A stretch of DNA of 64,000 bases from Calditrichia bacterium (GTDB lineage Bacteria; Calditrichota; Calditrichia; RBG-13-44-9; J075): NCBI GenBank assembly GCA_020635015.1, contig JACKAP010000012.1, positions 102,367 through 166,366 on the forward strand, read 5' to 3'. Numbering within the stretch: position 1 is the first letter of the stretch; every line of letters starts with the position of its first letter. The notes under the pieces are model-generated. The model was not told the DNA's origin. It saw only the letters and a program-made list of their open reading frames with translations, and ran no database searches. Made by a program: the position numbers and the translations under genes. This document shows positions 52,662-61,708 of this stretch, piece by piece.

Positions 52662-55600
52662 CACTTGAGCAAGATCATCTTCTTGCTGTCGACGAAGTCG
52701 TTGGCCTCGATGCGGTAGATGTAAATACCACTGGAGACCTTCGCGCCGAAATCGTTGGTGCCGTCCCACACCGCCGTCTTGAAACCGGCCGTCTGGCGAT
52801 TGTTCACCAGCGTCTTGACCACCTGGCCCAGCACGTTGTAGATCTTCACGCTCACCTTCGCATCTTCCCGCAGACCGTAACGAATCGTGGTCGTCGGGTT
52901 GAACGGGTTCGGATAGTTCTGCTGCAGGCTGAACTCCGTCGGGATGCCGGTCAGGCCATCCTCGATGCCGGTGATCACAAAGATCGAGTTACCAAGATCC
53001 ACCCACATCTGCTGCGCCGCACGGGCCGCATCCATCATCTCAGACAGCGTCGCACCGGCGACCATCGCAAAGCCCACACGCTCGCTCGCCCCGTTGTCGA
53101 TATTCACCGGGCTCAGGCCGAAGATCTGCGCATGATCCTGCGCGCTGCCACCGTCTCCATTCGGGTTGGTGGCGCGGTTGAAGCTCAGGTAGCTCCACTT
53201 GTCGCCGTCGGTCATCCGCGGGGGATAGACTTCATCCGCCGAGATCATGATCCGCCGCGCAGCAAACACGCTCTGCGACAGCGGCACCACGCCCATGTAG
53301 GCATTCGCGCCACTGCCCTGATGCAGTTCCAGAACCTCGATGCCAAACGGGTTGCCACCGTTCACGCCCGGGATGGTGTTGGTTGAATCGGTCACCACCT
53401 GGCCGCGGTCATTGGCCGTCGCCGGATCCACATCCCAGTCGAAGAATGCGCCCACCTTCACATCGGCCAGGTTCGCGCCGCTGTTGTTGGCCACATCCAA
53501 CTGATACAGCACCATCCGGTCTTTGCCCGGCTCATCCACGCTGTAGGTCGTCTGGGTGATGTCAACCCCCAACGGCACTTCCGCCAGCGCGTCGCTGTAG
53601 CTGGTCACATATTCCGTGGTCGTGCCCGTCGAGCCGCTGCCGTCGATGTTGCTGGTGAACTGGAAGTCGGCGTCAAACACCTGGGTCTCATCACGCGCCG
53701 CATCCGACACATGGAATGAGTCGGTCGCCACGATGATCGCGCCTTCGAACAGACGCTGACCCGAGCTCGTCGCCGGGTTGAACTGGAAGCCGCTGCCCGG
53801 CGCCGGCGGGAAGGTGTTCAGCCAGCCGATATTGCCTTCGTTGGTCACCGAGGCCAGGATCGCCGCGGTGCTGTGATCGGCAAACGCCTCATCCAGCGAC
53901 GACACCGTCGCGCTCACCGTATCGCTCGGGTCGCTCTCGCCTTCGGTGTAGACCGCCGTCAGGTAGTAGTAGTAAGTGCCCGTAGACAGGCCGCCGTCTT
54001 CGTAGCTGAAAGTCAGCGAATCCACACTGGCGATCTGGCTGAAGCTCACATTGTCATCCGAACGGTAGATGTTGTAGCCGTCCAGCGATTCAACCGGCGG
54101 ATTGACCGGGTCGCCTTTGATGCTGCCCGCGTCGCTCAGCTGCGGCTGGCTGCCGTCCAGGAAGTAGGCTCCCTGGGATACCCCGGCTGCGCCGCCCTGG
54201 GCGTTGAACTGACGGAACAGCGATTTCAGATCGCTCATCGGCAGGGTGTGCCGCGAGCCGTCGCTGCCCAACTCCACGATCCGCGCATTCGGGCCGCTGC
54301 CTTCCTGCACAATCGCCCGGATCATCAGGTTGTTATCGAATCCGGCAATCCCGGTGCTGCCCAGGGTCTGCCAGGGGAAGCCGATCAAGGGCGCATTCAC
54401 CCAGGAGCGGTCGCTGTACACACCGTCGGTATCCCAGGTTATAAACAGCGCCTCGCCATTCGGCTCATTGTAGGAAATGAAGAAATCATCACTGTTAATC
54501 GTCACACCCGCCGAGGAGACATCCACCGTCTCGAAACCGCCCCGGTTGATCGGGTGGGAGCCGGTGGCCAGCGAAGTGCCCGGGCCGGCGGAAGTGCCAT
54601 CCCAGACCGTATAGTTGCCGCTGGTCATCGCTGCCGGGTCGGCAGTGGCGGAAAACCACACCTTGATCGACAGCAGGGTGGACGGATAGACGTTGGGGGT
54701 AAAGCGTACCGCCAGATCCCCTTCCGCCGTCGCGCCGATCGACAGGTTGCCTTCTCCGGTGTTGTCATCGTAGAGCAGTTCCACGCCGTCTATCGGCGCA
54801 TCCCAGGTCAGCTGCACCGAGCTGGACCCGCCGGTGGCGCTCACGTTGCCGGGAGGGCTTCCCGGGCCGCTTACTGGCATCCAGGCCGCATTCGGCGAGG
54901 GCAGGCTATTGTTGGTAAAGGTCGCATCCAGGTTTTCGCTGGTCTCATCAGCGCCGGTTACCCCGTTACCACCGCTGGTGGTTTGGGTGCCTTCGCTGAA
55001 GTCGATCCGGTGCACCGAGAAGCCGCCATCATGGCTGACGGCCGAGCGCTGCAGGCTGTCCGGGGTATCCGGCAAGTACATCGTCGAATCGGTGCCGGGA
55101 TCCGGACCATCGATTGAGACGCCGGTCTTATCCACCAGCTCGTTGTTGGCCACCGGGGAACCGGAGTTGTAGAGCAGGTAATCCACATCCTGCACCAGGT
55201 CGCTCATGCCGTCCCAGTAGTAGAGGATCACCACTTCGTCGCTGTTGGTCAGGCCGCCCTGGCCGTTGATACTGCCGGCAAAGGCTTCCAGCATATCCGG
55301 AATACCGGCGTCGGTATCGAACAGTTCGTAGGTCGGTTGCACGCCATAAGCGGTTGCAAAGCTGGCGCCGTTCATAGCGACGGTTTGATATTCACCTCCG
55401 CCAATCGTTGCACCGGCCGGGAAGCGGGCGTGGAAGTCGCCAAACGCGCCACCGCCACCGCCACCTTCAACGATCTTATAGTAATAAGTGCCGTCGCCGG
55501 CAAAGGTCGCATCGGTGAGGTAGTAGTTGCTCAGGTCGACCGGATCGGTTCCCGGGTTGAAGATTTCTACGAACTCGCCCTCGGTCGGGGTCACCACGAT

Positions 55601-58600
55601 TTCCGAAAGCAGCAGCTTGCTGGCAGACGGTCCGGAGGGGAAGTCGATTTTCACCAGATCCATCGAGAACAGATTGCTTTGGTTTCCGAAGGAGCCGCCG
55701 TCAACGATATAGTAACGGAAGGCAATGTAGAAATTATCGCCGTCATTGACGCCGTAGTCGCCCAGGTTGTAGCTGTACTCGGTCCAGTCGATCGGGCAGT
55801 TGATATAATCGATCATGGTGAAGCTGCCCGGATCGTTGTCGGTGGTGGATACCAGCACCATCACCGAGTCGGCCCATACGGCGTCGATGTGGATCAGGTT
55901 GAAGGACAGCTCCATCCCGCTCTGGTACGGTCCGAACTGCGGGGTGAAGAGCCATTCGTCAATCAGGCCGGAGGGATTGGCTGCCTGGAAGTTGTTGAAG
56001 ATCTCCCCGGCACCATCAAGGGGCGGGAAGCTCTGGCCGTTGGGCGAGATCCGCCAGTCGGCGCCGGGCACTTCATCGCCGCCGTCGGCGTCGAACTGGG
56101 TCCAGCCGTCGGGAATCGTCAGGGTCGTATCTTCGAACGACTCCATGAACGGCAGGGCGACAGGCGTGGGCCCGGAAGAGCCGAGCTCGGCCCGGATAAT
56201 CGCCGTCCAGTCTCCAGCCCCGACATCTTCAAACGCCAGCCAGGTAGTGGTTTCCAGCTTGCCCCAGAAGGTGCGCGGCACGTTGGCGCCGCCCAGAGCG
56301 GTATAGTCGATACCGCAGGGGAAAGAAGCGGTATTCTTCATGTCGAACACGATCGAATAGGTACCTGCGGTCAGCTGAAGGCCGGGGTCGATGGCAAAAG
56401 TCACCAGCGCCGGCAGCGCGCCGAGATCGCTATAAGCCCCTTCGGCAATGCTGGCAATCGGCGTATTCGGCGTGTCGTTGACCACCGTCCAGAGTTCGAC
56501 GGCGAACGAGTCGGTTGCCAGAGCGGAAGCCGATACCAGGATGGTCACGCCATTCAGCACATCATCATCGGCCAGGGTGTAGTTAATCCCAAACCAGCTT
56601 CTCGCGGTCGAGGAGAAAGTACCACTGGTCGATTGCACGCCCTTGTCGTAGGCCATGGTGGTGCCGATGTTGAACCCGGTGCTCAGGGTATCATTGCTCG
56701 GATCGGTATCATTGAAGTTCGAGGTGTAATAGTTGATGGTATAATCGCCATCCGCCGCACCGCTGGCATCCCAGGGCAGGAAAGTGGCGGCAGCAGGACT
56801 GAAAGCCGGAATGGTTGCGCCGGTCCAGGCGTCGCTGTACACAGTCGCGCCGCCGGCGTCGGTCACTGCCACGTTCAGATCACCGGTATTCTCAGCCCCG
56901 AGGTTGAGGAAGCCGGCGCTAAGATCGATCGCCGAGAGCAGGGAGGGCTGGGTGTTACTGATCTGAGTCAGCTTGGGATCGCCATAGTTGGCAGCGGCCA
57001 CATCATTCGGTGCCGGGCCGACATAGATGTTATCGAAGAACCACTCGTCGGTGGTGGCCAGGGCTCCGATGGTGCGGAAACGGAGCTTGAAGTTGTTATG
57101 ATAGCCGTCGGCCGGAATCGGATAGCCGTGCTTTTCGAAGGGCTCGAAAACACCGAAGCCGTTGTCGGTGCCGGGGAAATAAGCCAGGGTGTCCCAGGCG
57201 CCGGTATCGGTGTAATATTCCAGGATCACGGCTTCGCCCGGTTCCAGGTCATGCTCGGATTCCCAGAGTGTGACCGCATAGCCGCTCGCGTTGCTGAGGT
57301 CGAAGATCCCGGAGGTCAGCGAACCGTTGGCGGCGTTCATGCCGAGGAAGTAGGGATCGGAGGGCAACGCATAGGGGAAGGTGCCGGTAGAGACCCCGTT
57401 CACATCGATGATCTCCGTACTGCCGACCACTTCCGGCCAGACCACCGGATTAAAGATGGTGGTATCCCAGGTTTCCGTGAAGGGGGTCGGGATCGCGGTC
57501 AGAATGGTAATATCCGCGGAGAGGGTATCATTGGACAGGTCACCATCACCGGGATAGGTCTGCAACGCTGCGGTCACGTTATCGGTGCCGCTGGTCGAAG
57601 TCACGATCGACGCGCTGATGGTGTCTTTTTCCCCGAGGCCCAGGGCAGCAACACCGTGAGTAGAGGAGACTGCGCCATTCAGCCAGATATCAACAGTAGC
57701 AGTGCCGGTCGCCACTGCGCCGACGTTGGAAACTTCCACGTCAAAGCTCACGGTGGCACCGCCGCCGGAATTGGACGGCAGGTTGAGGAACTGGGTCACG
57801 GCCAGGTCGGGAGCGGCCACAATGCCCACTTGCACGTCGTCGATCGCCATATCGCTGGTAAAGCTGGAGCCGGTGATGCCGCGGAAACGCAGGATCACGG
57901 TACTGCCGGCATAGGCGGACAGGTCGACGAATTTCTGCAGCCAGTCATCATCTTCAGCAGTCTGCTGCGGTCCCACCAGCGGGGGGGTGACATCCAGGTC
58001 CCAGTTGCCGCCGGACCAGACGTCCACGTGCAGATCGCCCATGGTCGCGCCGTACATGTGGTACCAGAAGCTCATCAGATTGCTGCTGGCGGCGCTGAGA
58101 TCCAGCGGGGGGCTGAGCAGGTGGAAGCTGTAATTCGGGCTGAAGCCGGTCGCTTCGGTGTACATATAGTTGCCCAAGCCGCTGGTATGGTCAACAAACG
58201 GGCCGGTGCTGAGGGAGTTCTGGGTGCCGGAAACTTCCACGTACCAGGCTACCTGGCCGCTGCCGTTGGTCCAGCCGTTGGCATAGGTACCGGGGGAGCC
58301 GGTCGTGAAGGTCTCAAAATCTTCTGCGAACGGGAAGGAGGTCACGGTCGCAACATCGGCGGTGGTAAACGACCAGATTGCCGAGCCAGTAGCATCGCCG
58401 CTGGCATTATAAGCCACCACCTGCCAGTAGTAGGTCGTATTGGCCGCCAGCGCAGTCGATTGGCTGTAGCTGGTCACGTTGCCCAGGTCAGTGCCGTTCT
58501 CGATATCGCTCGGAGGGGTCACCCCGCCGCCGTCGGTACCGAAATAGATCTTGTAACCGTCAGGCGAAGATCCGCCGCCATCCGGGGCCCACAATAAATC

Positions 58601-59395
58601 AGCGATCAGCGCTACGCCGGTCGCCGCGTTGGCAGGACCGACCAGCAGGGCCGGATTCGGGGGAGGCGTCGTCGCCGAGCCTTCCACCAGCACGTTATCC
58701 AGCGCGCCGTACCATTCCCAACCGGCGCCGTCTTCCCAGGCAAAACGCAGACGCACATCGCTCTGGTTGGCATAAGTATCCAGGAAGATCACATTGCCGG
58801 CGCTTTCCGGATATTGGGCGGTGGCGCCGGTCGAAGTGGCCGGCAGGTTGGCGATCACAACTTCCCAGGTAGCGCCGCCGTCGGTCGAGGCGTGAATTCC
58901 ATAAGCGCTGCCGCTGAGCAGACGATAGCCGTAATCCATGGTCAGGGTCACCGACGCATAGCCCAGGGTGGAGAAGCTGGGGGTTTCCAGGTACGTGCTG
59001 TCAAAGCTGCCGCTGCCCCAGGCATCGTCATCCCAGCCGGCGTAGATATCGGTACCGCCGCCATAAGCGGCATTGGTGGTATCGAACCAGGCGTTGCCGC
59101 TGAGCCCGGAGGTCACCGACCAGCCGGTGGGCGGGAAGGTATCAAAGGTTTCCGGTCCCAGGATCACGTCTTCGGTTGCGGTAATGCCGTTGGATTTGGT
59201 TAAGGAAGGGATTGCTTGGTTGTGAATGCTGTTTAAGTAATCCGACAGCATCTCTTTTTCGGCCGCAGTGATACTCTGGCCGCTTTCATACTTGTCAATC
59301 AGGTTTTGGATGGCTGCGTTCTTTTGGGCCATTCCCAGGTTGGTAAAAGCCAGGAAGAGCACCGCAGCCAACACAATTCGGAACCAATTCTTCAT
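52661..59395 (-). CDS. Giant T9SS-secreted multidomain surface protein
   Basis: From ATG 59395 (GGAGG six bases upstream) the protein is 2244 residues. A signal peptide comes first (MKNWFRIVLAAVLFLAFTNL). Domains in order, by pattern: a cleaved-adhesin/MAM-like jelly roll (~60-240), Fn3-like unit (SPDGYKIYFGTDGGG), a second MAM-like unit (SFPFAEDFETF), CARDB-like (APDLAVTQFLNLPSNSGG), two more adhesin-like units, a lamin-tail domain (~1260-1480; LLLSEIVVTPTEGEFVEIFN), Fn3 units, and a T9SS sorting domain (LQQNYPNPFNPTTTIRYGLR; SGIYIYRIEANDFVDSKKMI). It is probably an adhesin or surface layer component. No protease active site was recognised. Confidence 0.88.
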   Translation of the reverse strand: MKNWFRIVLAAVLFLAFTNLGMAQKNAAIQNLIDKYESGQSITAAEKEMLSDYLNSIHNQAIPSLTKSNGITATEDVILGPETFDTFPPTGWSVTSGLSGNAWFDTTNAAYGGGTDIYAGWDDDAWGSGSFDSTYLETPSFSTLGYASVTLTMDYGYRLLSGSAYGIHASTDGGATWEVVIANLPATSTGATAQYPESAGNVIFLDTYANQSDVRLRFAWEDGAGWEWYGALDNVLVEGSATTPPPNPALLVGPANAATGVALIADLLWAPDGGGSSPDGYKIYFGTDGGGVTPPSDIENGTDLGNVTSYSQSTALAANTTYYWQVVAYNASGDATGSAIWSFTTADVATVTSFPFAEDFETFTTGSPGTYANGWTNGSGQVAWYVEVSGTQNSLSTGPFVDHTSGLGNYMYTEATGFSPNYSFHLLSPPLDLSAASSNLMSFWYHMYGATMGDLHVDVWSGGNWDLDVTPPLVGPQQTAEDDDWLQKFVDLSAYAGSTVILRFRGITGSSFTSDMAIDDVQVGIVAAPDLAVTQFLNLPSNSGGGATVSFDVEVSNVGAVATGTATVDIWLNGAVSSTHGVAALGLGEKDTISASIVTSTSGTDNVTAALQTYPGDGDLSNDTLSADITILTAIPTPFTETWDTTIFNPVVWPEVVGSTEIIDVNGVSTGTFPYALPSDPYFLGMNAANGSLTSGIFDLSNASGYAVTLWESEHDLEPGEAVILEYYTDTGAWDTLAYFPGTDNGFGVFEPFEKHGYPIPADGYHNNFKLRFRTIGALATTDEWFFDNIYVGPAPNDVAAANYGDPKLTQISNTQPSLLSAIDLSAGFLNLGAENTGDLNVAVTDAGGATVYSDAWTGATIPAFSPAAATFLPWDASGAADGDYTINYYTSNFNDTDPSNDTLSTGFNIGTTMAYDKGVQSTSGTFSSTARSWFGINYTLADDDVLNGVTILVSASALATDSFAVELWTVVNDTPNTPIASIAEGAYSDLGALPALVTFAIDPGLQLTAGTYSIVFDMKNTASFPCGIDYTALGGANVPRTFWGKLETTTWLAFEDVGAGDWTAIIRAELGSSGPTPVALPFMESFEDTTLTIPDGWTQFDADGGDEVPGADWRISPNGQSFPPLDGAGEIFNNFQAANPSGLIDEWLFTPQFGPYQSGMELSFNLIHIDAVWADSVMVLVSTTDNDPGSFTMIDYINCPIDWTEYSYNLGDYGVNDGDNFYIAFRYYIVDGGSFGNQSNLFSMDLVKIDFPSGPSASKLLLSEIVVTPTEGEFVEIFNPGTDPVDLSNYYLTDATFAGDGTYYYKIVEGGGGGGAFGDFHARFPAGATIGGGEYQTVAMNGASFATAYGVQPTYELFDTDAGIPDMLEAFAGSINGQGGLTNSDEVVILYYWDGMSDLVQDVDYLLYNSGSPVANNELVDKTGVSIDGPDPGTDSTMYLPDTPDSLQRSAVSHDGGFSVHRIDFSEGTQTTSGGNGVTGADETSENLDATFTNNSLPSPNAAWMPVSGPGSPPGNVSATGGSSSVQLTWDAPIDGVELLYDDNTGEGNLSIGATAEGDLAVRFTPNVYPSTLLSIKVWFSATADPAAMTSGNYTVWDGTSAGPGTSLATGSHPINRGGFETVDVSSAGVTINSDDFFISYNEPNGEALFITWDTDGVYSDRSWVNAPLIGFPWQTLGSTGIAGFDNNLMIRAIVQEGSGPNARIVELGSDGSRHTLPMSDLKSLFRQFNAQGGAAGVSQGAYFLDGSQPQLSDAGSIKGDPVNPPVESLDGYNIYRSDDNVSFSQIASVDSLTFSYEDGGLSTGTYYYYLTAVYTEGESDPSDTVSATVSSLDEAFADHSTAAILASVTNEGNIGWLNTFPPAPGSGFQFNPATSSGQRLFEGAIIVATDSFHVSDAARDETQVFDADFQFTSNIDGSGSTGTTTEYVTSYSDALAEVPLGVDITQTTYSVDEPGKDRMVLYQLDVANNSGANLADVKVGAFFDWDVDPATANDRGQVVTDSTNTIPGVNGGNPFGIEVLELHQGSGANAYMGVVPLSQSVFAARRIMISADEVYPPRMTDGDKWSYLSFNRATNPNGDGGSAQDHAQIFGLSPVNIDNGASERVGFAMVAGATLSEMMDAARAAQQMWVDLGNSIFVITGIEDGLTGIPTEFSLQQNYPNPFNPTTTIRYGLREDAKVSVKIYNVLGQVVKTLVNNRQTAGFKTAVWDGTNDFGAKVSSGIYIYRIEANDFVDSKKMILLK

Positions 59396-59452
59396 TGTTG
59401 CCTCCATAAAGTGTTAGATTCTAACCGCTGAAACAGAAACGGCTGCCGATGA

Positions 59453-59773
59453 TTATTTTTTTCCGGCTTTCTTCTTAGTTTTTGGCTTTTGCGCATTGGA
59501 TTGCTGCTTTACTGCTTTTTTACTGGCGGCAGGCTTCTTGCCGGAACGCATCAGGGCTTTATGTTCTTCGCCCTTGACGGCCGGTTTGGCCTTCACCGTT
59601 TTGACTTTAGCGTGAATGGTGGTCTTGCGCACATTCTCCACCTTCACCACTTTTTTGGCTGCTCCCTGCACTTCGCTCTGCTGATCGGTCGAGGTAACCT
59701 TTTTACCCTCGCCGGCAAAGGAAGCGACTGAGAACAGAAGCACTACTATGAAACACTGCATGGCAAGTTTCAT
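59453..59773 (-). CDS. Small secreted lysine-rich protein
   Basis: From ATG 59773 (AAAGGAG upstream) the product is 106 residues: a signal peptide MKLAMQCFIVVLLFSVASFA followed by a Lys/Ala/Val-rich tail (KKVVKVENVRKTTIHAKVKT; KKAVKQQSNAQKPKTKKKAG). It is not recognised and resembles histone-H1-like low-complexity tails, but it is exported. Being upstream of the giant surface protein gene on the same strand (45 bp), it may be co-transcribed with it and act as an envelope polycation. Confidence 0.65.
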   Translation of the reverse strand: MKLAMQCFIVVLLFSVASFAGEGKKVTSTDQQSEVQGAAKKVVKVENVRKTTIHAKVKTVKAKPAVKGEEHKALMRSGKKPAASKKAVKQQSNAQKPKTKKKAGKK

Positions 59774-60229
59774 GAGCGACTCCTTTGTTGATTTGTGAAT
59801 AGATGAATTAGTTAAGCATATACTACGATTAGGAAACAAGCTGAAGCGACTTCACACCTGCTGGGGATATATAATGAATGCGTTAGATTTCACTACGCAG
59901 GCGTGAAAAGGCGCATTGAACATTTGTCATTGATGAAGTCGGCGGGAAAACGCCGGGTAAAAGATCAAATACTTCGGGTGTCATCATGCAGCAGGATAAT
60001 TTGATACCGCAGTACTTCTGAAAGGGTAATTTCACGTGTTCTCTTACTCGAATTATAATCGACCGTTCAAAACAGCAGTTCGTTATTACCAAATCGAGGC
60101 TACAACGCGTTTTCCGCTTAACTGAAAATCGGGGCTAATGTTTGAAGAACAACCAGTTTACATTTCTAGATTCGATGCTGGTCAATATACCACATTAAAC
60201 CCAAAAATCAAGCCCTTTTCCAAATTATT

Positions 60230-60284
60230 TTTGTTGCCTCCATCGCAGGCCGCAAAAGGCGCGGCCTGCGATGGAGGCAACAAA
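60230..60284. repeat. 24-bp perfect inverted repeat, 7-nt loop
   Basis: Bases 60230-60253 are the reverse complement of 60261-60284 (stem TTGTTGCCTCCATCGCAGGC and onward). It lies in a 737-bp gene-free stretch (59774-60510). Of that stretch, 59774-60229 is A/T-rich and shows nothing else I recognise; it should hold the promoter of the lysine-rich protein gene. Confidence 0.88.
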
Positions 60285-60326
60285 CAACTGCCAGTTTAGG
60301 AGGAAAAGCCTTGCACTAGTCTCACT

Positions 60327-60417
60327 CCTGGCCCGAAGGGGCCTAACACGTTAACCCCGGCCCCACGATAGGTCGGCACGCCACCTGGCCCGAAGGGCCT
60401 AACATGGTTACACCGGC
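60327..60417. repeat. Two direct repeats around CTGGCCCGAAGGGCCTAACA
   Basis: CCTGGCCCGAAGGGGCCTAA (60327 onward) and CCTGGCCCGAAGGGCCTAAC (60384 onward) begin ~34-bp near-copies that both continue into GTTA...CCGGC. Each holds a GGCCC-GAA-GGGCC mini-hairpin. A C-rich run leads to the stop codon of the next gene. Confidence 0.75.
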
Positions 60418-60510
60418 TGCCAGGCCGGGGTATCAGCCCCTCTTCCTCATCACGGCATCAGCAGAAAAAAGCCGCAGCCCCCCCCAGCCACGCCTCCCGG
60501 CGAAGCCCCA

Positions 60511-61491
60511 TCACTCCTCCATAATCGCCGCTAACTGCTCCGCTGTCACATTCAGCAATCCGCAGGGGATCAGACGGGGAGTGAGGGTCTTCCAGTTAGG
60601 ATCTTTGGCGAACACCCGCTTAAAAACCGGCAGGGCCTCATCCAGGCGGTCGATATTGGCCAGAGAAACGGCATGCCAATACTGCATTTCCAGGTTCTCC
60701 GGAAACATCGCTTCCGCAGCCCCATACTCCCGCAGCGCCCCATCCACGTCTCCTTTCTCCAGGGCGAGGTCACCGGCATTCATATGCTCGTAGGCCCGGT
60801 GCACCTTCAGCAGCCGGCGCAACTCTTTTAGCGGTTCCGGATGATCGTCCACCCGCAAGTCGACTAACCGGTCTTCCCAGATCTTGCCGGTAGATTCCTT
60901 TCGTACTACTAATAGCGCCGCCGACTGCTGACCGCGGATATCGCCCCCTTCTGCCTGGGCCGCTTCCAGCGCCGCCATCATCCGCTCCGCCAGGGGGCCG
61001 GTGGCATTGCGAAAGGCTTTTTCCATCGCCGGCCAGACGGTTTCCTTTTCCATCAGGTTGGCCTGCACGGAGAAGTAGGGACGTTCGATATGCCCGGCGG
61101 CAGGGATACAATTCTTCCCTGTGTGGGCGGCGCTGTTGCCCCGGGTGTCGATAATCGCCAACTGGCGCACCTCCCGGCCTTCATCATCGGAAAGCAGCCG
61201 ATCGACGGCTTCGCGGGGTGTTTTACCTTCCTTCAGCAGGTTCAACCCGCGGGTGCCGAAGGAAACGTTTACCAGCGACTGGGTAGCCACCGCCCCCACG
61301 CCGGCTTCCGCCCAAATGACCACGCTGCCCACCGAGAACCAGTGCGACTGCACCGCCGCCCCAATCTCGCCGGTCGCAGAATCCACTGCCACAATCGAAT
61401 AGGTGTGGGCGAAGGGAACTTTGTAAAAGGTTTGACTGAGTACAGACTGGGAAAGCCCCAGAATCAGCAGAAAAAGAATGATGGGACGCAT
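60511..61491 (-). CDS. DUF1028 family secreted protein
   Basis: The product is 326 residues with a signal peptide (PIILFLLILGLSQSVLSQTF). DUF1028 is recognised by HTYSIVAVDSATGEIGAAVQ, SHWFSVGSVVIWAEAGVGAV, ATQSLVNVSFGTRGLNLLKE, and QANLMEKETVWPAMEKAF, the Ntn-hydrolase-like family of unknown activity. The C-terminal ~110 residues have two TPR-like units (AYEHMNAGDLALEKGDVDGA; WHAVSLANIDRLDEALPVFK). The ATG follows a repeat-filled gap. Confidence 0.88.
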   Translation of the reverse strand: MRPIILFLLILGLSQSVLSQTFYKVPFAHTYSIVAVDSATGEIGAAVQSHWFSVGSVVIWAEAGVGAVATQSLVNVSFGTRGLNLLKEGKTPREAVDRLLSDDEGREVRQLAIIDTRGNSAAHTGKNCIPAAGHIERPYFSVQANLMEKETVWPAMEKAFRNATGPLAERMMAALEAAQAEGGDIRGQQSAALLVVRKESTGKIWEDRLVDLRVDDHPEPLKELRRLLKVHRAYEHMNAGDLALEKGDVDGALREYGAAEAMFPENLEMQYWHAVSLANIDRLDEALPVFKRVFAKDPNWKTLTPRLIPCGLLNVTAEQLAAIMEE

Positions 61492-61519
61492 GAGGCTACC
61501 TCACAATTTGGTAATGTTT

Positions 61520-61680
61520 GTTGGATGTTGGATGATGGATGTTGGATGTTGGATGATGCAGAGGAATTCGTTCTGCCCATATAATCAAGCTTTTTATCAA
61601 CTTACCCTTCATCCTTTTCCCTTTATCCTTTATCCTTCTCTCATAATCCAGTATCCAGTATCCAGTATCAAATATATCAA
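61520..61680. repeat. TGTTGGATGATGGATG / ATCCAGTATCCAGT element plus TTTATCC words
   Basis: TGTTGGATGTTGGATGATGG at 61519-61558, then CTTCATCCTTTTCCCTTTAT words (61607-61638), then three CCAGTAT copies (61648-61668). It joins two of the word families seen elsewhere (32041 and 5274). Confidence 0.8.
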
Positions 61681-61708
61681 AACCAGACCAATCCACCAAC
61701 CCCAATTC

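Noticed and set aside
55337..58597. 1086-codon plus-strand reading frame
   Set aside because: It is antisense to the giant T9SS gene; long antisense frames are expected from its codon bias.
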